Origin: Streptomyces flavofungini
GTDB taxonomy: Bacteria > Actinomycetota > Actinomycetes > Streptomycetales > Streptomycetaceae
Assembly (NCBI RefSeq): GCF_030388665.1
Contig: NZ_CP128846.1
Span: 2,418,001-2,482,000, forward strand
DNA length: 64,000 nucleotides
Reading direction: 5' to 3'
Part shown: one piece after another, positions 49,893 through 58,056 of the stretch
Position numbering within the stretch: the stretch's first letter is position 1
Layout: the number at the start of each line of letters is the position of its first letter
Translations under genes and position numbers: made by a program
Notes under the pieces: model-generated
Told to the model about the DNA's origin: nothing
The model's input: only the letters and a program-made list of their open reading frames with translations
Databases searched by the model: none

Positions 49893-51028
49893 GTTCGAGC
49901 GTCCTGTTCGACGCGCCGGGGCCGAAGGCCCGGCTGCGCAACCGGATCTACACGGTCATCGGCTCGCTCGCCGTGCTCGGCCTGATCGTCTTCTCGGTCA
50001 TCCGGCTGCACGACAAGGGCCAGCTGGAGCCCGAGGTCTGGGACATCTTCAACAACGCGGGCGTGCGGAACAACATCCGCGACGGCCTCCTGAGCACCCT
50101 CAAGGTGTTCGCCCTTGCGGGAGTCCTCTCGCTCGCTCTCGGCCTGCTGCTCTCCGTCGGCCGGCTCTCGGACCACCGGGCGATCCGCTGGTTCGCCACG
50201 GGCTTCATCGAGCTGTTCCGCGCCGTCCCGCTGCTGATCACCATCTACGCGCTGTGGGTGCTGATCCTCACCTACCAGAACGACCTGGGCTTCGTCGGCG
50301 AGAACAGCGCCTTCTGGGCCCTGGTCATCGGCCTCACCGTGTACAACGGCTGCGTCCAGGCCGAGGTGTTCCGCGCGGGCGTCAACGCCGTGCCCCGCGG
50401 TCAGGTCGAGGCCGGGTACGCGCTCGGCCTGCGCAAGTCGCAGGTCATGATCACCCTGCAGATGCCGCAGGCGATCCGCGCCATGCTGCCGACGGTCATC
50501 AGCCAGCTGGTGGTGACGCTGAAGGACACGTCCCTCGGCTACATCATCACGTACGACGAACTGCTCTTCGCCGCCCGCACGATGGCGAACAACATCATCG
50601 TCAACGGCGAGAACCCGATCACCCCCGTGGTCATCGTCGTCGGCGCCATCTACATCGTGATGTGTCTGGCCCTCTCGTCCCTCGCCACGTGGATCGAGCG
50701 GCGTGGCCGCAGGGCCAAGACGGGCATCAGGGTGGCGGCGGCCGCGGAGCCCGCCGAGGCCCCGCAGGTGCTCGACAAGCCCGTGTCGCCCGCCGTCCCG
50801 CCGACAGCGGACGCGGTGGCCGCTGCGGACGACGTGGCCTCTACGGAGAGTGCGGCTGCTCCTGAGGACGCGGCTTCCAGGAAGGATGCGCCCTCTACGG
50901 AGGGGGCGGTTTCCCCGGAGGGGGCGGTTTCCCCGGAGGGGGCGGCTTCCCCGGAGGGGGCGGTTTCCCCGGAGGGCGACGCCACTGAGCCGCCGGAGGA
51001 CACCCCGCCCCCGGACCTCAAGAAGTAG
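49889..51028 (+). CDS. gluD: Glutamate ABC transporter permease with repetitive C-terminal tail
   Basis: 379 residues. A cytoplasmic N-terminus and membrane helices carry the EAA loop AGVNAVPRGQVEAGYALGL and PQAIRAMLPTVIS. The last membrane helix ends near residue 275. About 100 further residues are disordered, ending in four or five SPEGAV-type hexapeptides encoded by 18-bp repeats (50899-50977). The tail is not expected in relatives and is probably a repeat expansion. Partner of gluC; a strong terminator follows. Confidence 0.9.
   Translation: MSSSVLFDAPGPKARLRNRIYTVIGSLAVLGLIVFSVIRLHDKGQLEPEVWDIFNNAGVRNNIRDGLLSTLKVFALAGVLSLALGLLLSVGRLSDHRAIRWFATGFIELFRAVPLLITIYALWVLILTYQNDLGFVGENSAFWALVIGLTVYNGCVQAEVFRAGVNAVPRGQVEAGYALGLRKSQVMITLQMPQAIRAMLPTVISQLVVTLKDTSLGYIITYDELLFAARTMANNIIVNGENPITPVVIVVGAIYIVMCLALSSLATWIERRGRRAKTGIRVAAAAEPAEAPQVLDKPVSPAVPPTADAVAAADDVASTESAAAPEDAASRKDAPSTEGAVSPEGAVSPEGAASPEGAVSPEGDATEPPEDTPPPDLKK
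50899..50977. repeat. 18-bp tandem repeats in the gluD tail
   Basis: About four copies of GGTTTCCCCGGAGGGGGC keep the frame and encode SPEGAV/A units. Copies are nearly identical, which suggests recent expansion. Confidence 0.85.
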
Positions 51029-51075
51029 CGCCCGAAGAAAGAGCGGCTGAAGGAACAGCGCGTTCGCGCACGCAC

Positions 51076-51115
51076 ACCGCGATGGCCCGCCGGAACACCG
51101 GCGGGCCATCGCGGT
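51076..51115 (+). terminator. Terminator after gluD
   Basis: 18-bp perfect stem (51076-51093 with 51098-51115) closed by AACA and followed by TTCGG. It ends the gluABCD operon. Confidence 0.9.
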
Positions 51116-51282
51116 TTCGGCGCGCCGCCCAGTCTCCCGGAGGGGTACGCCCCGAGCGTCCGCTTGACGGGGTGCCATGCAGTCTGTTGCATACGTTCTG
51201 TGATCGTGCACCGGGCTCCAACTGCCATTTCCTGTACGTACGTCCAGCGCTCCCGGACCGTCCTGGCAGGAGGCCGCGCGCC

Positions 51283-53199
51283 GTGGACCCGGTGATCGTC
51301 GTCGGCGCGGGTCCCGTCGGCCTCACCCTCGCCCTGGCTCTCGCACGTCACTCCGTCCCCACCGTCGTCCTCGACGAAGGGCCCGGCAAGGACGAGCAGC
51401 GACCCGCGCGGACCGCCGTCCTGCGCGAGGACACCACAGCGCTCGTCGAACGGCTCGCCGGACACTCGTTCGGCGACGAGGAGACCGGCGCGCGCTGGAC
51501 CGGGTGGCGTTCGATGCGCCGCAAGCAGGTGATCCGGGAACTCACGTTCAGTGACGAGCTGCCCTCTCCGCTGCACGTCCCGCAGCACGAGCTGACCGGC
51601 GCGCTGCGAGCCGCCATCGCCGACGAGCGCCTCGTCAAGATCGTCGCGGAGAGCAAGCTCGACGCCCTGGAGCAGGACGCCTCCGGGCTCACCGCCCACA
51701 CCCGTGGCCTCAAGGACACCTGGTGGCGTGGCAGTTATCTGGTGGGCTGCGACGGGCCCCGTTCCACCGTGCGCAAGCTGCTCGACGTCCGGTTCCCGGG
51801 GCGCACGGCGGTGGAGCGGCACGCCGTCGCCGCGCTGCGCACGGAACTTCCCTGGCCCGGCCAGGCGTTGTTGCACCGGAGCCCTCCTTGGCGCGATGGC
51901 GGTGCCGAGGTGACGGGACGTCCGCTGGCCGACGGCGCGTGGCGGATCGACTGGCTCCTGCCGCCGCGCGGTGAGCTGGTGACACCCGACGTCCTCGTGA
52001 CCCGCATTCGCGAGACGCTCGCCGGCTGGTGCGGCGGAGCCACACCGTCGTACGAACTGCTCGACACCGGCGTCCACACCGTCCACCACCGCCTCGCCCG
52101 CCGGTGGCGGGTCGGCCGCGCCTTCCTGGCCGGGGACGCCGCACACCTCCTCGGCGCACTCGGCACCCACGGCCTGGACGAGGGCCTGCGCGACGCGGAC
52201 AACCTCGCCTGGAAGCTGGCCCTCGCCTGGCACGACGGCCCGCGCGACGCCCTGCTCGACAGCTATCAGGCCGAGCGCCGGGGCGCCGTCTCCGCGCGGC
52301 TGCGCACCGCTGACCAGGCGCTGCCCGCGCTGCGCGGCGGCAAGGGCCTGCGGGCGTACGTCCCCGGAGCCGCGCGCGGGCAGGACTCCCTGCTGATGGA
52401 CGGCCATGTGGGCAACGGTCCTCTGGGCGGGCCGGGCAGGTACACCGACTCGCCGCTGGCTCCGGAGCGTTCGGACTCCGTCGTCGCGGTAGACACGGAA
52501 CCGGGCAGTCCGGTCATCGATGTGGGCGTGACCGCGCCCGACGGCGCCTTCGTCCGGCTCCGGGACCGGCTCGGCCGCGGCCATCTGCTCGTCGTGCTCG
52601 TGGCGCCGGGCACCGTCGTCTGGGAGCGGCGGCACTGGGTGACGGCCGGGATCATGCCCCGGCTCGCCGCCGCGGTCACCGCGCTTCCCCATCCCGCCGA
52701 ACTCCTCGTCGCGGAGGCCTACCCGGGCGCCCCGGCGCACAGCGTCCTGCTCGTACGCCCCGACGGCCATCTGGTCACCGCGCTCAGCGGGGTGCGTCCG
52801 GCGGAGCTGTACGCGGCGGCCGAGGCGGCGCTGGGCGAGGGTGCGCGGGGGCGGGCTTCGGAGGACGGGCCCTCGGGGGATCGGGCTTCGACGGCTCCGG
52901 GCGATCGGGCTCCGAGGACGCGGGGCGGGGTTGGGTCCCGGGCGGACGGCAGGGGGGCGGAGCCCCGTACGGGATCGGGTTCGGTTTCCGGTCCCGGTTC
53001 CGGCTCCGGCTATGTCTCCGGTGCCGGTTCCGTCTCCGGTGCCGGTCCCAGTTCCGGTTCCGTCTCCGGTCCTCCCGAGGCGTCCGGTGGCCCGCCCGAG
53101 CACCTGCCCGACTCCGTGCCCGGCACCCCCTCCCGTGCCCCGTCCAAGGCTCCGACCAGCACGAAGCGTGGCCCCAAGGAGCCCGGCGGTTCATCCTGA
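51283..53199 (+). CDS. FAD-dependent aromatic monooxygenase (PheA/TfdB-like)
   Basis: 638 residues. Rossmann GxGxxG in VIVVGAGPVGLTLALALARH, the DG motif LVGCDGPRSTVRKL, and the second FAD motif FLAGDAAHLLGALGTHGLDEGLRDADNLAWKL. This is the group-A flavin monooxygenase plan, with a C-terminal thioredoxin-like domain (about 410-535). After residue 540 the chain is low complexity: Arg/Gly/Ser with SGPGSGSG units from 18-bp-like repeats at about 52975-53070. GTG 51283 follows AGGAGG; the longer frame upstream overlaps the gluD terminator. The substrate is unknown. Confidence 0.88.
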   Translation: MDPVIVVGAGPVGLTLALALARHSVPTVVLDEGPGKDEQRPARTAVLREDTTALVERLAGHSFGDEETGARWTGWRSMRRKQVIRELTFSDELPSPLHVPQHELTGALRAAIADERLVKIVAESKLDALEQDASGLTAHTRGLKDTWWRGSYLVGCDGPRSTVRKLLDVRFPGRTAVERHAVAALRTELPWPGQALLHRSPPWRDGGAEVTGRPLADGAWRIDWLLPPRGELVTPDVLVTRIRETLAGWCGGATPSYELLDTGVHTVHHRLARRWRVGRAFLAGDAAHLLGALGTHGLDEGLRDADNLAWKLALAWHDGPRDALLDSYQAERRGAVSARLRTADQALPALRGGKGLRAYVPGAARGQDSLLMDGHVGNGPLGGPGRYTDSPLAPERSDSVVAVDTEPGSPVIDVGVTAPDGAFVRLRDRLGRGHLLVVLVAPGTVVWERRHWVTAGIMPRLAAAVTALPHPAELLVAEAYPGAPAHSVLLVRPDGHLVTALSGVRPAELYAAAEAALGEGARGRASEDGPSGDRASTAPGDRAPRTRGGVGSRADGRGAEPRTGSGSVSGPGSGSGYVSGAGSVSGAGPSSGSVSGPPEASGGPPEHLPDSVPGTPSRAPSKAPTSTKRGPKEPGGSS

Positions 53200-53230
53200 G
53201 ACGACCGACCGACCGGATGCTGAACATGAG

Positions 53231-53259
53231 TTGACCGCCCCCCGGCCGCATGGTCTACT
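53231..53259 (+). promoter_or_regulatory. Promoter of the cysteine leader peptide (leaderless transcript predicted)
   Basis: TTGACC (53231-53236) and TCTACT (53254-53259) are separated by exactly 17 nt. The predicted start falls 7-8 nt downstream, on or beside the A of ATG 53267, so the first codon of the leader peptide would be the mRNA 5' end. Confidence 0.6.
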
Positions 53260-53266
53260 CCCGACC

Positions 53267-53353
53267 ATGCCCGACACCGCTGTCCGCCTGTGGCGGAGGG
53301 TCCATATGGACCTCGTCCGCTATGCGGGCTGCGTGTGTCAGCCGTCCTGCTGA
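53267..53353 (+). CDS. Cysteine-rich leader peptide upstream of cysteine dioxygenase
   Basis: 28 residues, with three cysteines among the last seven codons (AGCVCQPSC, then TGA 53351-53353). An internal ATG at 53306, with GGAGGG 5 nt upstream, would give MDLVRYAGCVCQPSC. Streptomyces annotations list similar putative leader peptides before sulfur genes, and cysteine-rich leaderless ORFs are known as attenuators in mycobacteria. After its stop comes CTTCCTCC (53361-53368), which can pair with the GGAGG inside the ORF. A cysteine-responsive role for the gene below is likely but inferred. Confidence 0.7.
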   Translation: MPDTAVRLWRRVHMDLVRYAGCVCQPSC

Positions 53354-53423
53354 ATTCGCCCTTCCTCCTTTCGCGCATGCCGTACGCCGGTGTGCGCTTC
53401 CGCGAACTCACTGGACGGATCCC

Positions 53424-54002
53424 ATGTCTGCCTCCGTACCGGCTTCCGCTCCCGTACCGGCCCCTGCCTCCGTACCCGCAGCGCTGCCCACGGCCGCCCG
53501 CCCGACGGCCAAGCCCACCTCGGCCGAGCTCCTCGACTTCGTGCGCCGCGCCGCGGCCGACACCGACCTCATCGCCTCCCTGCCCCTGGACGCGGAGGGC
53601 CGCACCTGGGTGCGCCTCGAAGGCCCCCAGGGCAGCGAGGCCTGGCTGATCGGCTGGCCGCCCGGCACCGGCACCGGCTGGCACGACCACGCCGAGTCGG
53701 TCGGCTCCTTCACCACCGCCGCGGGCACTCTCAAGGAGAACTCGCTCGCCGCCCGCCTGCCCACCGACGGCTGGAAGACCCTGGAGCTCACCGAGGGCGT
53801 CGACCGCGAACGCCGCCTCGCCACCGGGCAGGGCCGCGCCTTCGGCCGCAACCACGTGCACGAGGTGCTGAACGAGTCCACGGACCAACACGCCATCTCC
53901 GTGCACGCCTACTACCCCCCACTCCCCCGGATCCGCCGCTACAGCCGCACGGGCGCCGTCCTGCGCCTGGAGCACGTCGAGCGGCCGGAGGACTGGCAGT
54001 GA
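53424..54002 (+). CDS. Cysteine dioxygenase family protein
   Basis: 192 residues from ATG 53424. Cupin fold: HxH iron ligands His87 and His89 in GTGWHDHAESVGSF and a third, His146, in GRNHVHEVLN. A SVHAYYPPL segment follows, as in bacterial cysteine dioxygenases, which oxidise cysteine to cysteine sulfinate. The first 30 residues are Pro/Ala-rich. Its stop overlaps the GTG of the rhodanese gene, so they are coupled. It is preceded by the cysteine-rich leader peptide. Confidence 0.87.
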   Translation: MSASVPASAPVPAPASVPAALPTAARPTAKPTSAELLDFVRRAAADTDLIASLPLDAEGRTWVRLEGPQGSEAWLIGWPPGTGTGWHDHAESVGSFTTAAGTLKENSLAARLPTDGWKTLELTEGVDRERRLATGQGRAFGRNHVHEVLNESTDQHAISVHAYYPPLPRIRRYSRTGAVLRLEHVERPEDWQ

Positions 54003-54466
54003 GCGCGGCCCTGGAAGTGAACGGCGTCCCCGGAGTCCCCGTGGAGGAGCACCCCTCCGGCGGAGCCCAACCCCCGCTAGGCATCGACGAGTTGCTGGAA
54101 CGGGTACGGCGCGGCCTCGACCGGGTCACCCCCGAGCAGGCGTACGGCATCGCGGGCTCGGGCGGGCTGCTCGTCGACACCCGGTACGCGGAGCTGCGCG
54201 AGCGGGACGGCCTGGTACCCGGCGCCCTCGTCGTCGAGCGCAACGAGCTGGAGTGGCGCCTGGACCCCCAGGGCAGCCATCGCGCCCCCGAGGCCACCCG
54301 TCACGACCTGCGGATCGTGGTGTTCTGCAACGAGGGCTACGCGTCGAGCCTCGCGGCCGCCTCCCTGCGACAGTTGGGGCTGCGGTACGCGACGGACCTC
54401 ATCGGTGGCTTCCAGGCGTGGAAGGCGGCGGGGCTTCCGGTCGAGCAGGCCGAGCAAGGGGCATGA
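53999..54466 (+). CDS. Rhodanese-like sulfurtransferase
   Basis: 155 residues. A single rhodanese domain: LLVDTRYAELRERDGLVPGA, then the active-site loop VVFCNEGYASSLAA with Cys110, and ATDLIGGFQAWKAAGLPV. GTG start overlapping the dioxygenase stop (GTGA). Sitting beside cysteine dioxygenase, it probably handles sulfur released in cysteine breakdown. A short direct repeat AAGGGGCATGAGTA spans its stop codon. Confidence 0.87.
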   Translation: MSAALEVNGVPGVPVEEHPSGGAQPPLGIDELLERVRRGLDRVTPEQAYGIAGSGGLLVDTRYAELRERDGLVPGALVVERNELEWRLDPQGSHRAPEATRHDLRIVVFCNEGYASSLAAASLRQLGLRYATDLIGGFQAWKAAGLPVEQAEQGA

Positions 54467-54548
54467 GTACCAAGGGGCATGAGTAAGGGGCGCCAGCCAT
54501 GGCGGACACCCCTTACTCCCTCCTTTGCTCCTCCCTTTCGTACGCCGC

Positions 54549-57104
54549 TTACTCCCTGGCCGTCGCGAGCGTGACGGGGCGCGGCTTCAGGGCGGACCGG
54601 CCGGGCAGTGCCGTCGCCGTCAGGGCGAGCAGTCCCGCGACGCCGACCACGGCCGCAAGGACGAGGGGCAGGACGGCGGGCGCCGCGGCGCCGGTCATGC
54701 CGACGCTGAAGCCGGTCAGGACGGCGAGGGCGATCCCGCTGCCGAGCACGGTCGCGAGGAGCAGGACGGCGAGTGCCTCGGTGCGCAGCATCCGCAGGAC
54801 CTGGCGGCGCGTCGCACCGGCGAGGCGCAGGAGCGCGAACTCCCGGGCGCGTTCGGAGATCGACATCGCGAACGTGTTGACGACGGCGATCGCGGTGAAG
54901 GCCAGGATCAGACCCATGGCCACGTGGTTCACCTCGGCGTTCGCCTGCCCGTGCTCGGACTGGAGGGCGCCGACCACGGAAGGTGATTGAACGCGCACGT
55001 TCGGGAACTTCGCGAGGGCCGTCGCGAGTTGATCCTTCGTACGGTCGGTCGTGACGAGGACCGTGGCGGCGAGCGGGTTGTCGACGTGGCGGGCGACCAG
55101 TTCGTGGGCCATGGTCAGATCACCGAAGCCGAGCCCACGTGCGTAGACGGCGGTGACCCTCAGGGTCGTCGGGGTGCCGTCGCCGAGCGTGAGCTTGAGG
55201 CTGCTGCCCGGCCGCACGCCGAGCTGGTCGGCGGCGACCTCGCTGAGGGCGACGTCGCCCGCGCCGAAGGACGTCAGCGAGCCCGCGGTGACGTCCGGGT
55301 CCCAGGTGCGCCCGAGACCCGCCGGGGTCACGCCCTGCGCCGGGTACTTGTCGAGTCCGACGCGGACGGTCGTGCGGACGACCTCGGTGACGGCGTCGAC
55401 GCCCGCTGCTGTCCGCAGCCGGCTCGCGGCCTGCCCCGGCACGCCCGGCCCCCGCGCGGTCAGGACCCAGTCCGCGCGGACGCCCTCGCGGGCCTGGGCG
55501 GTCGCGGCGGCGTCGAGCGTGGGCTGGACGAACAGGACGGTGCAGGTCATGCCGATGAGCAGGACGAGGGGGGTGACGGCGGCGGCCATGCGGGCGGCGT
55601 TGCCACGCAGGTTGGCGTGCGCGAGGCGGCCGCCGGGGCCGGTCAGGCGCAGCGGGAGGGAGAGGAGGGCGGCTGCCGCCTTCACGGTGAGCGGACCGAG
55701 CAGGGCGACGGAGGTGGCGAGGACGACAACGGCCAGGAGGGTGACGGGAGTCGAGACGGCCTCGGTGCGCAGGCTGCCGAGGACGACGACGAGGACGATC
55801 CCTGCGGTGAGGAGGGCGAGACCTGCCCCGATGCGGGCCCGGGACGGCCTGGCGGGCTCGACGCGGGCCTCGGCGAGGGCTTCGCCCGGGCGGATCCGCG
55901 CGATGCGGCGCGCGGAGAGACGGGCGGCGGCCCAGGCGCCCAGGAGCGTGGCGGCGACGGCGGCGAGCAGCGGGAAGGGACTGACGACGCGGTCGAGGGT
56001 GGCGGGGACGGCGCCGCGCGACACGAACTCGTCGTACAGCAGCCCGCCGAGCGGGATTCCGGCGAGCGCGCCGAGCACTCCCCCGGCCGCTCCGACAATG
56101 AGCGCCTCACGGCCGAGGAGACGGCGGATCTGTCGGGGGCTCGCGGCGATGGCGCGCAGCAGGGCCAGTTCGCGGTGGCGCTGCTGGATGGAGAGCGCGA
56201 AGGTGCCGACGACCACGAGGACGGCGACGAGCAGCGAGGTGCCGCCCATCGCACCGCCGATGCTGACCAGCCGCACGCGGGCGCCCGCGGCGTCGAGGAA
56301 CTCGACCGGCCCTCGGCCGCCACCGGTGTTGACCTGCGCGGTCGTACCGCTGAGCGCCTTCTTGACGGCTGCCTTGAGCTGGTCGACGGAGGTACCGTCA
56401 GCCGGTACGACGCCCACGGCCGTGACCTGGCCCGGGTGGGCGGCGAGCCGCTGGGCCTCCTCGGCGGAGAAGAACAGCGCGGTCTGGTGCGCGAGCGCGC
56501 CGCCGCTGTCTTTTCGGCCGGGGGTCGCGATGCCCGTGACGCGGTACGTGCGCGGGGCTTGCGTCGACTGCACGGTGAGTCGGTCGCCGGGCCCGATCCC
56601 GGCGCGGTCGGCGAGGCCGCGGTCGATGACGAGGTCGGTGTCAGCGCGCGGGGCCCGGCCGTCGGTGAGCCGGAAGGGTGTGAGGGCGGCCGACGACCAG
56701 GCGTGGCCGTACGCGGGGCGGCTCGCGTCGCGCGCCCCGGCGGATGTCAACGGCTCGGCCAGGAAGGTCAGTTCGGGCACCACCTCGGCGGCCCCGGGGA
56801 CGCCCTTGAGCCGTTGTGTGACGCTGTCCGGCAACCAGGCCCGCTCGGCGATGGGCTTGGCCTTGTGCTTGACCTTGGTCTTGCCCTTCTTGTGCTTGAC
56901 CGTCGTCTGGTGGACGTTCTGGTCCGCGGAGACGATCACTGGTGCGGCGGCGTAACGCTCGGTGCGGATGGTGCCGCGCAGGCCTGTCTCCAGGAGCGTG
57001 CCGCAGGCCGTGATGAGCGCGGCGGCGCACATCAACGCGACGAACGCGCCCAGGAATCCGCCTTTGCGGTCCCGGATCGCCTGGAGTGCGTAGCTCAGCA
57101 TCAT
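54549..57104 (-). CDS. FtsX-like ABC transporter permease, no adjacent ATPase
   Basis: 851 residues. MacB/FtsX-type double permease: N-terminal helix (GFLGAFVALMCAAALITACG), a large extracytoplasmic domain with a Lys-rich loop, three helices with SIQQRHRELALLRAIAASPRQ, a second set beginning with the lower TAAAVTPLVLLIGMTCTVLF region, and a final set with SISERAREFALLRLAGATRR. An ATPase partner (LolD/MacB type) is needed for transport, but none is adjacent. ATG 57104 overlaps the regulator stop (ATGA). It is convergent with the rhodanese gene. Substrate unknown; lipids, antibiotics or envelope stress are typical. Confidence 0.85.
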   Translation of the reverse strand: MMLSYALQAIRDRKGGFLGAFVALMCAAALITACGTLLETGLRGTIRTERYAAAPVIVSADQNVHQTTVKHKKGKTKVKHKAKPIAERAWLPDSVTQRLKGVPGAAEVVPELTFLAEPLTSAGARDASRPAYGHAWSSAALTPFRLTDGRAPRADTDLVIDRGLADRAGIGPGDRLTVQSTQAPRTYRVTGIATPGRKDSGGALAHQTALFFSAEEAQRLAAHPGQVTAVGVVPADGTSVDQLKAAVKKALSGTTAQVNTGGGRGPVEFLDAAGARVRLVSIGGAMGGTSLLVAVLVVVGTFALSIQQRHRELALLRAIAASPRQIRRLLGREALIVGAAGGVLGALAGIPLGGLLYDEFVSRGAVPATLDRVVSPFPLLAAVAATLLGAWAAARLSARRIARIRPGEALAEARVEPARPSRARIGAGLALLTAGIVLVVVLGSLRTEAVSTPVTLLAVVVLATSVALLGPLTVKAAAALLSLPLRLTGPGGRLAHANLRGNAARMAAAVTPLVLLIGMTCTVLFVQPTLDAAATAQAREGVRADWVLTARGPGVPGQAASRLRTAAGVDAVTEVVRTTVRVGLDKYPAQGVTPAGLGRTWDPDVTAGSLTSFGAGDVALSEVAADQLGVRPGSSLKLTLGDGTPTTLRVTAVYARGLGFGDLTMAHELVARHVDNPLAATVLVTTDRTKDQLATALAKFPNVRVQSPSVVGALQSEHGQANAEVNHVAMGLILAFTAIAVVNTFAMSISERAREFALLRLAGATRRQVLRMLRTEALAVLLLATVLGSGIALAVLTGFSVGMTGAAAPAVLPLVLAAVVGVAGLLALTATALPGRSALKPRPVTLATARE

Positions 57105-57847
57105 GGCGTCTCGGGACCTTTTCGGTTGTCGGCGGCCTCGTCGGCCATCGGGGTCGGGAAGGCGAGGAAGCGGGTGAGTACGGTGCGCGCGCCGGGCGGG
57201 GTGTCGGCGTCGGGGCGCTTGTAGCGGTTGAGGAGCGCGATGTACTCCTCGAAGAACTCGCGGAGTTCGGTCACCGTCAGCCGCATCGTGCCGCGTGAGT
57301 ACGGGAAGGCGTCGGCCCATTCGCCCGCATCCGCGAGGTCGGTCTCCCGCTGGAGCTGGGCGAAGAGTTCGAGGTCGGCGGCGTACGCGTGGTGGTTCAG
57401 CTCGTCCATGGCGAGCCGCGTCTCGGCACTCTGGCGGCTGCGGGGCGGGAAGCGCCGGTCGCCCGGGACGAGGCGCCACCACCGCTCCCGCCCGTGCCCG
57501 GGGCCCGGCGTCTCCTCGACGAAGCCGTACCGCTCCAGTTCACGCAAGTGGTAGCTGGTGGCCCCGGTGTTCAGCCCGAGGGCGCGGGCCAGCGTCGCGG
57601 AGGTAGCGGGACCGTGCACGGTGAGGTGCTGCAGGATCTGCTGCCGCCGGGGCTGCGCGAGCGCCTTGAGGACCCGGAGGTCGTCGAGTTCCTGGGGCAC
57701 GGGCGGGAGGTGATCGCTCGCGAGGGTGTCACATGCTGACGCCTCGACGGGAGTGCGGCTCTCCGTCGCCTCGGCGGGTGTGCCGTCCTGGGAGGCACTG
57801 CCCTCGCCGAGCACGGCGTCGTCGGTGGTGCTCTCGTCCTGGGCCAT
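57101..57847 (-). CDS. Winged-helix (ArsR-like) transcriptional regulator
   Basis: 248 residues from ATG 57847. The DNA-binding domain lies in the middle: DLRVLKALAQPRRQQILQHL, PATSATLARALGLNTGATSY, HLRELERYGFVEETPG, the ArsR/PadR-like plan. The C-terminal half is helical. The N-terminal 45 residues are disordered. The palindrome at 57864-57883 lies 17 nt before this start; using the upstream GTG 57883 would put it inside the gene, so the shorter start is preferred. It probably controls itself and the coupled permease. Confidence 0.75.
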   Translation of the reverse strand: MAQDESTTDDAVLGEGSASQDGTPAEATESRTPVEASACDTLASDHLPPVPQELDDLRVLKALAQPRRQQILQHLTVHGPATSATLARALGLNTGATSYHLRELERYGFVEETPGPGHGRERWWRLVPGDRRFPPRSRQSAETRLAMDELNHHAYAADLELFAQLQRETDLADAGEWADAFPYSRGTMRLTVTELREFFEEYIALLNRYKRPDADTPPGARTVLTRFLAFPTPMADEAADNRKGPETP

Positions 57848-57863
57848 GCGTACACAGTCGCCT

Positions 57864-57883
57864 GTGCACAGATCTCTGTGCAC
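57864..57883. promoter_or_regulatory. Palindromic operator candidate before the winged-helix regulator gene
   Basis: GTGCACAGA and TCTGTGCAC form a perfect 9-bp inverted repeat with a 2-nt centre. Length and symmetry fit a dimeric winged-helix repressor site, 17 nt before the regulator ATG. Confidence 0.65.
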
Positions 57884-57914
57884 TGAGGCACCCAGGCATG
57901 TTCAGGGTGGGGAC

Positions 57915-58056
57915 AGCCCCACCGTCCGGCCCGACCCGGGCCCGGGGTCGGTACGCCTCGTGCCCCACCATCCGGCCTGGCCCGGACCCGGGGTCAGTAC
58001 GCCTCGTGCCCCACCATCCGGCCTGGCCCGGACCCGGGGTCAGTAGGCCTCGTACC
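57915..58056. repeat. 46-bp tandem duplication at the end of recX
   Basis: 57951-57996 and 57997-58042 are identical 46-bp copies. Imperfect partial copies flank them (57915-57950 and 58043-58056). The unit boundary falls at the recX stop codon (58040-58042). Each copy carries a degenerate version of the recX C-terminal codons. Confidence 0.85.
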
